Of a stretch of 64,000 nucleotides of DNA, positions 51,638 through 60,446 are shown one piece after another (position 1 is the stretch's first letter; every line of letters starts with the position of its first letter). A program made the position numbers and the translations under genes. A model generated the notes under the pieces. The model searched no databases and was not told the origin of the DNA. It worked only from the letters and a program-made list of their open reading frames with translations. Origin of the DNA: JBCBUE01 sp039818285 (lineage in GTDB: Bacteria > Planctomycetota > Phycisphaerae > Phycisphaerales > Phycisphaeraceae). The DNA lies in the NCBI GenBank assembly GCA_039818285.1, contig JBCBUE010000005.1, positions 1 to 64,000 of the forward strand, read 5' to 3'.

Positions 51638-53180
51638 CGCGCTGCACCTCTACCTTAATGGCCGGCCCCTTCGGGTGACGGGCGACGACGCGTGGCTGAT
51701 GCTATCGACGTTCCTGCGGCGGAGGCGTTCGCTGCCCGGCACAAAGGTCGTCTGCGCCGAGGGGGATTGCGGCTCGTGCACGGCCCTCGTCGGTCGAGTG
51801 GAAGACGGCCGGCTGGTGTATCGGTCGATGCTGTCGTGCATCCAGCGCGTCGCTCAGCTGGACGCCACGCACGTCGTGACGGTCGAGGGTTTGCTGGATG
51901 GCGATCGGCTCAACGCGTTCCAGGAAGCGATGGTGCGTGAACACGGCGCGCAGTGCGGGTTCTGCACGCCCGGCATCGTGTCGGCCGTGCAGGGCTTGAT
52001 GGAGAGCGGCGATCCGCTGGACGCAACCGCCGTCCGCCGCGGCCTGACGGGTAACCTCTGCCGTTGCACGGGGTACGACGCCATCGTGCGGGCCGCGGTG
52101 GCAACGGACCTGGCCTCGCATCGGCGGCTTGATGAGCTGTACCCGCCCGAGCCGATCGTTGAAGTCCTGAACTCGGCGGCGAGCGAGTCGGTCACCGTGC
52201 GATCAGGCGGGCAGGTGTTCTTCAAGCCGGCCACGCTCGATGAAGCGCTGAGTTTCTTGGCGGCAGCGGTGCGTGACGAGGGGAAGCCGCCGATGATTCT
52301 CGGCGGCGGCACCGACCTCGGCGTGGTGCATAACAAGGGTGAAGAGATGCCGGCGTCGGCGATCTTCATCGGCGGGCTGGACGAGCTGCGCGGCGTTAGA
52401 GAGGAAGCATCCGGCGACCGCGGCGTGCTCGTGGTTGGCGGGGCGGCGACGCTCGAGGCGTTTCAGTCGGCGCTGGCCGAGCGGCTGCCCGAGGTCGCCG
52501 AATTCCTGGAGTGGTTCGGCTCGCCGCCGATCCGCCACGCGGGAACGGTGGCGGGCAATCTCTGCACGGCTTCGCCGATCGGCGACACGCTGCCGTTGAT
52601 GCAGGTGCTCGACGCCGAAGTCGAGGTTGCGTCGGCGCGCGGGCGGCGGACGATCCCGATCGCCGACTTTCTCACCGGCTATCGCGCGACCGTGCTTGAG
52701 GTCGACGAGATGGTCATCGCCGTTCGCGTGCCCTTGCTCGGTCCGCATGAGCGCCTCCGGCTGTACAAGGTGTCCCGCCGCAAGGACCTCGACATCTCGT
52801 CGGTCAGCGGGGCGTTCGCGTTTCGGCATCGCGACGGCGTGATGGATCGGGTGCGCGTGGCCTACGGCGGGGTTGCGGCGACGGTGTCGCGGATGAGCGA
52901 GGTCGAGGCGGTCCTCGAGGGGCAGCCGCCCACGCTCGATCGCTTCGCGGCCGCGGCCACCCTGGCCGCCGAGTCGATCACGCCACGGACCGATGTCCGA
53001 GGCAGTGCCAATTACCGCCGCACGCTCTGTCGCAATCTCCTGCTTAAGCTCGGCCACGAGATCGACGGCGGCCGATTCAACGGCAACGGCCGCGTCGACT
53101 CACCGGATGCGCCCCCGAACGGGTCGCTCGAACTGGCCGTGACCGGCGAGACCAATGGCCGCGACGGAGGGACCGCCTGA
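51630..53180 (+). CDS. xdhA: Xanthine dehydrogenase, iron-sulfur and FAD subunit
   Basis: A 516-aa subunit combining both electron-transfer domains. [2Fe-2S] ligands are C42, C47, C50 and C70 (plant-ferredoxin-type cluster) and C109, C112, C144 and C146 (four-helix cluster, QCGFCTPG and NLCRCTGY). The FAD domain (about 200-370) shows PPMILGGGTDLGVVHNKGEE and RHAGTVAGNLCTASPIGDTLPLM, followed by the CO-dehydrogenase-flavoprotein C-terminal domain. The layout matches Rhodobacter/Pseudomonas XdhA. Electrons go to NAD+. It overlaps the guanine deaminase gene by 8 nt and lies 2 nt before xdhB. Confidence 0.95.
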   Translation: MRDALHLYLNGRPLRVTGDDAWLMLSTFLRRRRSLPGTKVVCAEGDCGSCTALVGRVEDGRLVYRSMLSCIQRVAQLDATHVVTVEGLLDGDRLNAFQEAMVREHGAQCGFCTPGIVSAVQGLMESGDPLDATAVRRGLTGNLCRCTGYDAIVRAAVATDLASHRRLDELYPPEPIVEVLNSAASESVTVRSGGQVFFKPATLDEALSFLAAAVRDEGKPPMILGGGTDLGVVHNKGEEMPASAIFIGGLDELRGVREEASGDRGVLVVGGAATLEAFQSALAERLPEVAEFLEWFGSPPIRHAGTVAGNLCTASPIGDTLPLMQVLDAEVEVASARGRRTIPIADFLTGYRATVLEVDEMVIAVRVPLLGPHERLRLYKVSRRKDLDISSVSGAFAFRHRDGVMDRVRVAYGGVAATVSRMSEVEAVLEGQPPTLDRFAAAATLAAESITPRTDVRGSANYRRTLCRNLLLKLGHEIDGGRFNGNGRVDSPDAPPNGSLELAVTGETNGRDGGTA

Positions 53181-53182
53181 TC

Positions 53183-55513
53183 ATGCCGGCTGTCGGACAG
53201 AACATCGCGCACGATTCGGGTCGACTGCATGTGTCCGGCGCGTCGGTGTTCATCGACGACCGCGCGCCGTTGCCCGGCGAGCTGGTCGCCGGCATCGTCC
53301 CCAGCCCGCACGCCCACGGCCGTCTGATCCGGATCGATGTCGCCGCGGCGTTGCGGGTACCGGGCGTGCACGCCGCGCTCACGGCCGATGACGTGCCGGG
53401 GCACAACCACTTCGGCCCGGTGATCGCCAACGAGGCGCTGCTGATCGAAGACAAAGCGGTCTTTCTCGGCCAACCGTTGGCGGTGATCGGCGCCGAGGAC
53501 GAGGACTCGCTGCGGCGTGGCATCGCGGCGGTGACGGTCGAGATGGAACCGCTGCCGGCGGTGCTGGACATCGACGCGGCCATCCGGGCCGACGCTTATC
53601 TGATCGAGACGCGGCTGATCGAGCGGGGCGACGTCCGGGCCGGGTTCGCCGAGGCGGACGGCGTCGTCGAGGGCGAGCTCGACATCGCGGGGCAGGAGCA
53701 GTTCTACCTCGAGTCGCAGATCGCGCTGGCGATCCCGGGCGAGTCGGGCCAGATGGAGGTGCTGTCCTCGACGCAGCACCCCAGCGAGGTGCAGGCGATG
53801 GTGGCCGAGGCGTTGGGCGTGCCCTTCAATCACGTCGTCTGCACCTGCAAGCGCATGGGCGGCGCGTTTGGCGGCAAGGAGACGCAGGCCGCGCAGCCGG
53901 CGATGATGGCCTCGCTGATCGCACAACGCACCGGCCGGCCCGTCCGATTCGCCTATGGCAAGGACGACGACATGCGCTTCACCGGCAAGCGCCACGCCTT
54001 CAAGAGCTTCTACAAGGCCGGGTACACGAACGACGGCCGGCTCACCGCGCTCGACGTGCGTTTGTTCTCGAACGGCGGCTGCAGCACCGACCTCAGCCCC
54101 GCCGTGCTGGAGCGGGCGATGCTCCACACCGACAACACGTCGTATCTGCCCAACGTCCGCGTCACCGGGCGGATCTGCAGGACACACTTGCCGAGCAACA
54201 CCGCCTTCCGCGGGTTTGGCGGGCCGCAGGGCGTCGCGAGTACCGAGCACGTGCTTCACGAGGTCGCCGTCGCCACGGGGCAAGACCCGCTCGACGTCCG
54301 CCGGATCAACTGCTACGGCACCGACGACCGCAACGTCACGCACTACGGCCAGATCGTGCGCGACAACACCCTGCCCGAGCTGTTCGACTCGCTGCGTGCT
54401 GAGTGCGACTACGACGGCCGGCGTGCCGAGATCGATCGCTTCAACGCCGCCTCCGCCATGCAGCTGCGCGGGCTTGCGGTGTCGGGCGTGAAGTTCGGTA
54501 TCTCGTTCACCCGCCGTGCGATGAATCAGGCCAACGCGCTGGTCAACATCTATCTTGACGGTTCGGTGGTGGTAAGCACGGGCGCGACCGAGATGGGCCA
54601 GGGCGTCAACACACGCATCCGGCAGATCGTCGCCGACGCGCTCGGTGTGTCGTATGAGGCCGTGCTGGTTGGCGCAACGGCCACCGACAAGAACAACAAC
54701 ACCTCGCCGACGGCCGCGAGTTGCGGGACCGATCTGAACGGCTCGGCCGCGCTCGTGGCGTGCACAAAGCTGCGCGAGACCCTGGACCGCGTCGCCGCCG
54801 AGATCCTCGGGGACTCGGAGGCCGGCCTGGCGCCCGAGCCAGAGATGATCGAGATCGCCGAGGGCGTCGTGCACGACCGCCGCCGCCCGGACGTGCGGAT
54901 CCCGTTTCTCGATCTCGTCGCGCAGGCCTACGAGCGGCGGGTTAGCCTCGGCGAGCGTGGGTTCTACGCCACGCCGGGCGTCGAGTTCAATCGCGAGACC
55001 GGCAAGGGCACGCCGTTCCGCTACTTCACCACCGGCGCGGCCTGCTGCGAGGTAACCGTCGATCGCTTCACCGGCGAGATGGCCGTTACCCGCGTCGATC
55101 TCATCATGGACCTCGGCCGATCGATCAACCCCGGCATCGATCGAGGTCAGATCATCGGGGGCTTCGTGCAGGGCATGGGCTGGTGCACGACCGAAGAGCT
55201 GGTCTACGCCGACGACGGCCGGCTGCTCTCGTACTCGCCGACGACGTACAAGATCCCGGCGATCACGGACGTGCCCGAGGCGTTCAATGTCCGCTTCCTG
55301 CACAACCCGAACCACACGATCAGCCTGCACCGCAGCAAGGCGGTTGGTGAGCCCCCGCTGCTTCTCGGCTTGAGCGCCTGGCTCGCGGCGAAGGACGCGC
55401 TGCGTTACGTGCACGGCCGATCCTTGACGCCGCGGCTGTGCTTGCCGGCCACGGGTGAAGCGATGCTGATGGCAATGTCGAGCTCAGAGCCCGTTTCAAC
55501 GACCCAGCGATAG
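53183..55513 (+). CDS. xdhB: Xanthine dehydrogenase, molybdopterin subunit
   Basis: A 776-aa catalytic subunit that oxidises hypoxanthine and xanthine to urate. Moco and substrate residues are visible: GQEQFYLESQIALAIPGE, RMGGAFGGKE, THLPSNTAFRGFGGPQG (the Arg that orients xanthine), STGATEMGQGVNTR (cofactor), GTDLNGSA, and the general base E723 in SKAVGEPPLLLG. With XdhA it forms the two-subunit bacterial enzyme; XdhC is encoded 11 kb upstream and Moco synthesis begins 23 kb upstream. It is the last gene of the purine run; the next gene is convergent, 60 bp away. Confidence 0.95.
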   Translation: MPAVGQNIAHDSGRLHVSGASVFIDDRAPLPGELVAGIVPSPHAHGRLIRIDVAAALRVPGVHAALTADDVPGHNHFGPVIANEALLIEDKAVFLGQPLAVIGAEDEDSLRRGIAAVTVEMEPLPAVLDIDAAIRADAYLIETRLIERGDVRAGFAEADGVVEGELDIAGQEQFYLESQIALAIPGESGQMEVLSSTQHPSEVQAMVAEALGVPFNHVVCTCKRMGGAFGGKETQAAQPAMMASLIAQRTGRPVRFAYGKDDDMRFTGKRHAFKSFYKAGYTNDGRLTALDVRLFSNGGCSTDLSPAVLERAMLHTDNTSYLPNVRVTGRICRTHLPSNTAFRGFGGPQGVASTEHVLHEVAVATGQDPLDVRRINCYGTDDRNVTHYGQIVRDNTLPELFDSLRAECDYDGRRAEIDRFNAASAMQLRGLAVSGVKFGISFTRRAMNQANALVNIYLDGSVVVSTGATEMGQGVNTRIRQIVADALGVSYEAVLVGATATDKNNNTSPTAASCGTDLNGSAALVACTKLRETLDRVAAEILGDSEAGLAPEPEMIEIAEGVVHDRRRPDVRIPFLDLVAQAYERRVSLGERGFYATPGVEFNRETGKGTPFRYFTTGAACCEVTVDRFTGEMAVTRVDLIMDLGRSINPGIDRGQIIGGFVQGMGWCTTEELVYADDGRLLSYSPTTYKIPAITDVPEAFNVRFLHNPNHTISLHRSKAVGEPPLLLGLSAWLAAKDALRYVHGRSLTPRLCLPATGEAMLMAMSSSEPVSTTQR

Positions 55514-55573
55514 CACGTTCCGCGACGCATCGCGCTTTGCAGGGGGCAAGTCGACTGTCGGGCACGAAGCCGA

Positions 55574-57913
55574 TCAGTCTTCGCGTGTCGTGATCACAAG
55601 CCGTGCCGACCCCAGCGTGCCGCCGGGCTTGGCGAACCTCACGGCGAACTGGTTGTTGTCCGCGAGCGACTCGGTCGGCAGCGGGATCCGCGTGTAACCG
55701 AAGTATCCCTCGGCCCCGAAACGGGAGAGGTCGTGGGAGACGGGCTGTCCATTGAAGTCGATCTCGACCGATTCTCCGAGCGCTTCGCCGCCGGTGCGGT
55801 GCATCGACAGACGCAACTCGACCGCCTCGACCGACGCTTCCGCGATGTCGGGCGTGGCGATCGTGAACTCGATCGGCTCGCCCGTGTTCGAGATCGCCGT
55901 GTCGGCGCCGTAATGGCTGTTCTCGGCGAGCGTGCCGATGGTGTTTGGCGGGCGGCGGAAGCGTACGATCACCATCGACGTCTCGGCCACGTTGACCGGC
56001 AGGCCGCGCAGTCCGTTTATCGCTTCGTCCGAGTACGTCAGCTCGCCCTTGGAGTAGTACATGCGTTTCTGGCGGATCGTCTCGATCGGCGCATCGCTGT
56101 CGAGTCGGATGTCGACCGCGGCGCGATCGTCGGTGCCGTTGTACATCGCGAGGTACAGCGTGTCGCCGTCGAGCAGGGCGTGCTGCAGAAAGCCGGGGTC
56201 GTCGCAGGAGACCGGGAGCCGACGGCCTTGGAACTCGCTCCACAGCTGCATGACGTCGTACGACGCGGTGCGATAGAACTCGCCGTGTTCGTCGTGTGCC
56301 CAGACACCGCGAGTCGCGGTCGGGTTCCAATGAACGAACCCGAGCATGAACGGAACGACGAGGTCGAGCTGCTCGGGCCGATCGAGGAAGCGCAGCCAGT
56401 AGGGGCTGATGCCCTTGGCGATAACCCACTCGCGCCCGTCGGGCGTGGACTTGGCCGGTTCGCCGTAGACGCCGAACTCGGAGAACACCAGGGGGCGCAC
56501 GCGATCGGTCGTCTGCATGTGGCTCTGGATCATGTCGAGCCGGGCGTCGAGGTAGCCGTGCGGATCGCCCGGGCCGTAGATCGCCGGGTCATAGGCGTGA
56601 TATGAGAAGAAGTCGAGGTGGTCGGCGGTGCCGTCGTGGAAGCGTTGGAAGTCGCGCCATCGTCCGAAGTCGTTCGCCTCGAACACCGGCCAGGCCGCGG
56701 TCGGGCCGCCGATCTTGATGTTGGGGTCGACGCGCTCGTGCACGGCATCGGCGATCGTGTTGTGAAAGTCGATCAGCAAGCCCCAACCGTCGGAGTTGGG
56801 GTCGCTATGGAACGGCCACTCGTAGGTGATGTCCGACTCGTTTTTGACCTCCCACCAGGTGGCGGTCCGGCCGGAGTCGGCGATCTGATCGTTGAGGTAG
56901 TCGACGACCAGGTCGGCGGCGGCGTCGAAGTTCCTGGGGGCGCCGCGGGTGTTCTGCTGGCCGGGGATCTCGGCGGCCATGAAGCTGGGCCAGTTGTCGA
57001 AGCACATCGCGAATCGCAGGTCGGGATCGACGCCAGCGTAGCTGTCGTTGTCGAACTCGTCGAAGAACGACGAGTCGTGATGGCCCGGACGGCTCGGGTC
57101 TTCGCTCAGCTTGGGCTGGATGTCCTGGCCGTATCGCTTCTCCAGCGCCGGGCCGAACTTGAACATCTGTCGACCTTGCTGAAAGCCGAGTGCGTCGAGT
57201 TCTTCCTGATGGTAGGGGTAGCGCTCGTTACCCGGCTGTGAGTAGATGCGGAAGTACTTGGTGCGGTCGAGTTCGGAGATGCCGCCGATGCTGCGCCATT
57301 GGTGGGTCGACACGGCGAGCGTGACGGGCCGACGGGGACGATCTTCGCCGACGCCGATGTAGGGTGACGGGTCGAATCGCGTCGAAACTCGGCGTGACTC
57401 GAGACGGATGAGTTCTGGCTGGGCTGGCCCCGTGAGCGCAAGGATGGCGGGCGTGCCATGCCTGAGGGCGAGTGTCTGGGGTCGGATCAGGATGCCGTTG
57501 CCGTAGCGGATCCACTTCACGGGCGATGTCTCGCCGTCCTGCACCAGCACGATCGATTTGGTCTGGTCCATCGCGTCGCCGATGATCCACAGCGATACGA
57601 AGTAGCTCCAGAGGCGATCGAAGTTCTCGGGCAGCGGCACGCGCGGATCGTCGCCCTGGGGGGTGGGCTCGAGCGGGATCACGATCTGACTGAGGACCGG
57701 GTCAGCGAGGTTGGTGTTCTCGGCGTACTTGGCTTCGTGGCGATCGGCGAGCGCCAGCAGCAGGCGATGGTTGTCGCGAGCCTCAGCGAGTTGCGCCGCG
57801 AGATTCGGCGACTGGGCCGACGTCACGGGCGCGAACAGCGTGGCGGCCACCGCGGGCAGAAGGCCTAGGCAACGGAGCGACGGGGCGATCGATTTCAGGG
57901 CTTGTCGAAGCAT
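55574..57913 (-). CDS. Secreted GH86-like beta-agarase/porphyranase
   Basis: A 779-aa exported protein (signal peptide to about residue 34, PVTSAQS). The catalytic domain, about 200-590, is a clan GH-A-type TIM barrel with WWEVKNESDITYEW (acid/base E359), HLDFFSYHAYDP and LVFSEFGVYGE (nucleophile E479). The C-terminal 180 residues are beta-sandwich modules (LYLAMYNGTDDRAAVDIRL; SLADNNQFAVRFAKPGG). The same order of motifs occurs in the GH86-like protein at 62037-63896. The N-terminal 200 residues, with two long helices and IWI-rich patches, have no counterpart there. Expected action: endo-cleavage of agarose or porphyran from red algae. Confidence 0.75.
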   Translation of the reverse strand: MLRQALKSIAPSLRCLGLLPAVAATLFAPVTSAQSPNLAAQLAEARDNHRLLLALADRHEAKYAENTNLADPVLSQIVIPLEPTPQGDDPRVPLPENFDRLWSYFVSLWIIGDAMDQTKSIVLVQDGETSPVKWIRYGNGILIRPQTLALRHGTPAILALTGPAQPELIRLESRRVSTRFDPSPYIGVGEDRPRRPVTLAVSTHQWRSIGGISELDRTKYFRIYSQPGNERYPYHQEELDALGFQQGRQMFKFGPALEKRYGQDIQPKLSEDPSRPGHHDSSFFDEFDNDSYAGVDPDLRFAMCFDNWPSFMAAEIPGQQNTRGAPRNFDAAADLVVDYLNDQIADSGRTATWWEVKNESDITYEWPFHSDPNSDGWGLLIDFHNTIADAVHERVDPNIKIGGPTAAWPVFEANDFGRWRDFQRFHDGTADHLDFFSYHAYDPAIYGPGDPHGYLDARLDMIQSHMQTTDRVRPLVFSEFGVYGEPAKSTPDGREWVIAKGISPYWLRFLDRPEQLDLVVPFMLGFVHWNPTATRGVWAHDEHGEFYRTASYDVMQLWSEFQGRRLPVSCDDPGFLQHALLDGDTLYLAMYNGTDDRAAVDIRLDSDAPIETIRQKRMYYSKGELTYSDEAINGLRGLPVNVAETSMVIVRFRRPPNTIGTLAENSHYGADTAISNTGEPIEFTIATPDIAEASVEAVELRLSMHRTGGEALGESVEIDFNGQPVSHDLSRFGAEGYFGYTRIPLPTESLADNNQFAVRFAKPGGTLGSARLVITTRED

Positions 57914-57982
57914 GGCGGACCATTGGGGTTCAAGAGCGAATTGGAGCGCAGACGGGCCTGATTAAAGTGGCTGATTTTCCAT

Positions 57983-58021
57983 AAATTAAATACTTAAGCT
58001 TGGTCTGTAAACGACCCCTTC
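57983..58021 (-). promoter_or_regulatory. Candidate promoter/operator of the GH86-like gene at 55574-57913
   Basis: The 138-bp gap upstream of the gene contains the most AT-rich stretch of this part of the window (57961-58010). On the minus strand TTTACA (58011-58006) and TAATTT (57988-57983) are spaced 17 bp, a plausible sigma-70-like pair. Directly upstream lies GAAGGGGTCGT (58021-58011), almost repeated as GAAGGGGTCAT (63983-63973) before the second hydrolase gene. Confidence 0.35.
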
Positions 58022-58051
58022 GCGATTTCTACGACGCGACGCAATGGCCTT

Positions 58052-58951
58052 TTAGCCCTTGACGGCCCCGAGCTGGATGCCCTTGACGAGGTAACCCTGC
58101 AGGATCATGAAGACGACGATCATCGGGAGGATGGAGAGGGTGATCGCGGCCATGAGGATGTTGGTCTGCTGGCCCTGCGAGGAGTCGAAGAACAGCAGGC
58201 CGACCGGCAGCGTGTAGCGGTGGGTCGACTTGAGCATCACCAGCGGCCAGAAGAACGACTGGTAGTTGCCGATGAAGGTGAAGATCGCCAGCGTGATCAG
58301 GCCCGGGCGGGCCAGCGGGAGGATGACGTCGGTGAACAGTCGCCACTTGGAGGCCCCGTCGATCTCGGCGGCCTCGTCGAGCGACGCGGGGATCGTGAGC
58401 ATGAACTGGCGGAGCAGGAACGTGCCGAAGGCGGAGAACGCGGCGGGGATGATCAGCCCCGCGTATGTGTCGACAAGGCCGAGGGTGATCATGATCTGAT
58501 AGTTGGGGATCATCATCACCAGGCCGGGCAGCATCATCGTCGAGAGATAGAGCAGGAAGACCTTGTCGCGTCCGGGCCACTTGAGCCGGGCGAAGCTGAA
58601 GGCCGCGAGCGCCGAGGTGAACACCTGTAGGAACGTCACGCTTGCGGCGACGAACAGCGAGTTCCAGTACCACCGCGCGTAATGGATGCCCTGGAACTGG
58701 ATCCGGTCGGCGTCGTCGCCCAGACCGAAGAGGATGGCGTAGTTCTTCCACTGGAAAGCCGACGGCAGCCACGACTCAAGGCCGACCTCTTCGAGCGGCT
58801 TGAGGCTCGTCAGCACCATCCAGACGAACGGCAGCACCATCGTCAGCGCGACGGCGGCGAGCAGGATGTGCAGCGCTGACGACGCGATCAGTCGCTGGGT
58901 CTCGGCGGAGGCGCGGCGGCGTTGTCTGGCTTCGGGCTTAGTCGTTGACAT
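58052..58951 (-). CDS. Sugar ABC transporter permease, MalG type
   Basis: A 299-aa inner-membrane permease with six helices. The N-terminus is a basic, cytoplasmic tail; the EAA loop EAAEIDGASKWRLFTDVILPLARPG, which docks the ATPase, is intact. Length is normal for CUT1-family MalG proteins. It overlaps the end of the MalF-type gene by 14 bp. No ATPase gene is nearby, so a shared MsmK/UgpC-type ATPase encoded elsewhere is expected. Likely substrate: oligosaccharides released by the flanking agarases. Confidence 0.92.
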   Translation of the reverse strand: MSTTKPEARQRRRASAETQRLIASSALHILLAAVALTMVLPFVWMVLTSLKPLEEVGLESWLPSAFQWKNYAILFGLGDDADRIQFQGIHYARWYWNSLFVAASVTFLQVFTSALAAFSFARLKWPGRDKVFLLYLSTMMLPGLVMMIPNYQIMITLGLVDTYAGLIIPAAFSAFGTFLLRQFMLTIPASLDEAAEIDGASKWRLFTDVILPLARPGLITLAIFTFIGNYQSFFWPLVMLKSTHRYTLPVGLLFFDSSQGQQTNILMAAITLSILPMIVVFMILQGYLVKGIQLGAVKG

Positions 58952-60446
58952 ACCGATTCCCGAACTTCCAGTTGAAGAGCGTCACGACGAAGACCAGGCC
59001 GAACAGCGTCCATGTGATCGCCGAGGCGTAGCCGAGACGGCCGGTCTCGAAGCCCTCGATGTAGACGAAGTAGGACAGGGTGGTGGTCGCGCCGGCGGGC
59101 CCGCCCTGCGTCATGGTGCGGGCCATCTCGAAGCCGCCCTGCAGTCCGTGGATGACGGCCATGACGACGATGAAGAACGTCACGGGCGCGAGTTGAGGCC
59201 ATGTCACGTTCCAGAACTTGGCGACCGGTCCGGCGCCGTCGATCTCGGCCGCCTCGTAGAGCTCCTGCGGCACGCCCGCCAGGCCCGCGAGGTAGAGCAG
59301 CATGTTGTTGCTGCCGATCGCGGCCCAGAAGCCCATCGTCATCAGCGCGGGCTTGGCCCAGTAGATGTTGGTCAGCCACTGCGGCGGTTCGAGGCCGGTC
59401 GGGTCGGCCGCGGCGGCGGGCAGGCCGGCGAACACGATCGAGAAGCCGAGCAGGATGAACTGGCCGACCATCAGCACGGCGGTGATCAGCAGGGCCCCGC
59501 CGATGCCTTGCCCGCTCGTTGCGGCGCGAAACACTCTCGGGCTGATCAGCGGCAGGCTCACGAGGCAGACGATCGCGGCTCCGGCCGCGACGATCGCGGC
59601 AATCTGCAACACTCCGTGCGGCAGCCACGCGGTCATCGGAAGCCCGCCCAGCAGGCAAGGCAACCACAGTAGCCCGCCCGCGATTGCCAGCGAGGCCACG
59701 CCGAGCTCGCCGTCGAACCACCAGATCAGCAGCCGCCGCACGCCGATCGCAAGCAGGCCGAGCATCAGGACGAACATCAACAAGCCGATGGCCTGAACGG
59801 CGAGCGGTGCCGCGTTTACACCCGAGGTCATGGCAACCAGTACCGGCTCGAGCGCCCCGTTGATCGGCCCGGTGTAGGGGTTGTACAGGTTTTTCCAGAG
59901 GACGAACGTGGCGACGCCGGCGGTGAAGTGAGGCAGGTAGAACAGCGTGCGGTACACCGTCAGCCCGCCGACGGCGCCGGTGATGAGGATCATCCCCGCG
60001 AGCCCACCGATGAGTAGCGTCATGGCCGACGCCCCGGCGCCAAGCATCACCAGCAGGCCCGTGCCGGCGATCAGCCCGGCCCCGCCGATGATCCACGCGG
60101 CGTTGCGCCTCCCGCCGCCGCGCAGGTCCTGGCTGAGCAGCATCGCCGCGACCAGCGAGCCGGCGATGCCGAACGGGATGCCCATCATGAAGAACAGCGT
60201 GTTACCGAAGAACCGCCAGAAGTCAGGCTCGGTCAGCAGGCGGACGAAGTTCTCGATCTCCACGAACCGCAGCGGCTCGTCCTTGAACTGGTTGTGCAGC
60301 CGGAGGTCCCAGTTCGTGAACGCCAGCACCAGCGCGAACACCAGGGGCAGGAGCGTGAACGTCAGGAATCCGAGGATGTTCGGCCCAAGAAATGCCAGGC
60401 CACGCGCGAGGTCGGCCCACGGCTTGCGACTCACGTGGGTGCTCAA
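58938..60446 (-). CDS. Sugar ABC transporter permease, MalF type with large membrane insertions
   Basis: I start it at the TTG at 60446, which overlaps the stop of the binding-protein gene (TTGA) and follows GAGGAGG by 7 nt; the product is 502 aa. The core matches MalF/UgpA permeases: GPNILGFLTFTLLPLVFALVLAF, YRTLFYLPHFTAGVATFVLWKNLYNP and the EAA loop ELYEAAEIDGAGPVAKFWNVTWPQLAP (about 395-420). Two hydrophobic insertions interrupt it, at about 111-163 (two helices) and 200-352 (four or five helices), where ordinary family members have short loops. Function in oligosaccharide import is inferred from the operon. Confidence 0.88.
   Translation of the reverse strand: MSTHVSRKPWADLARGLAFLGPNILGFLTFTLLPLVFALVLAFTNWDLRLHNQFKDEPLRFVEIENFVRLLTEPDFWRFFGNTLFFMMGIPFGIAGSLVAAMLLSQDLRGGGRRNAAWIIGGAGLIAGTGLLVMLGAGASAMTLLIGGLAGMILITGAVGGLTVYRTLFYLPHFTAGVATFVLWKNLYNPYTGPINGALEPVLVAMTSGVNAAPLAVQAIGLLMFVLMLGLLAIGVRRLLIWWFDGELGVASLAIAGGLLWLPCLLGGLPMTAWLPHGVLQIAAIVAAGAAIVCLVSLPLISPRVFRAATSGQGIGGALLITAVLMVGQFILLGFSIVFAGLPAAAADPTGLEPPQWLTNIYWAKPALMTMGFWAAIGSNNMLLYLAGLAGVPQELYEAAEIDGAGPVAKFWNVTWPQLAPVTFFIVVMAVIHGLQGGFEMARTMTQGGPAGATTTLSYFVYIEGFETGRLGYASAITWTLFGLVFVVTLFNWKFGNRYVND

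Noticed and set aside
53012..55414. 800-codon open frame opposite xdhB, and similar frames opposite the dihydropyrimidinase and six-hairpin genes
   Set aside because: The plus-strand (or minus-strand) genes carry full family signatures, while the opposite frames are Arg/Val/Ala-rich without motifs.
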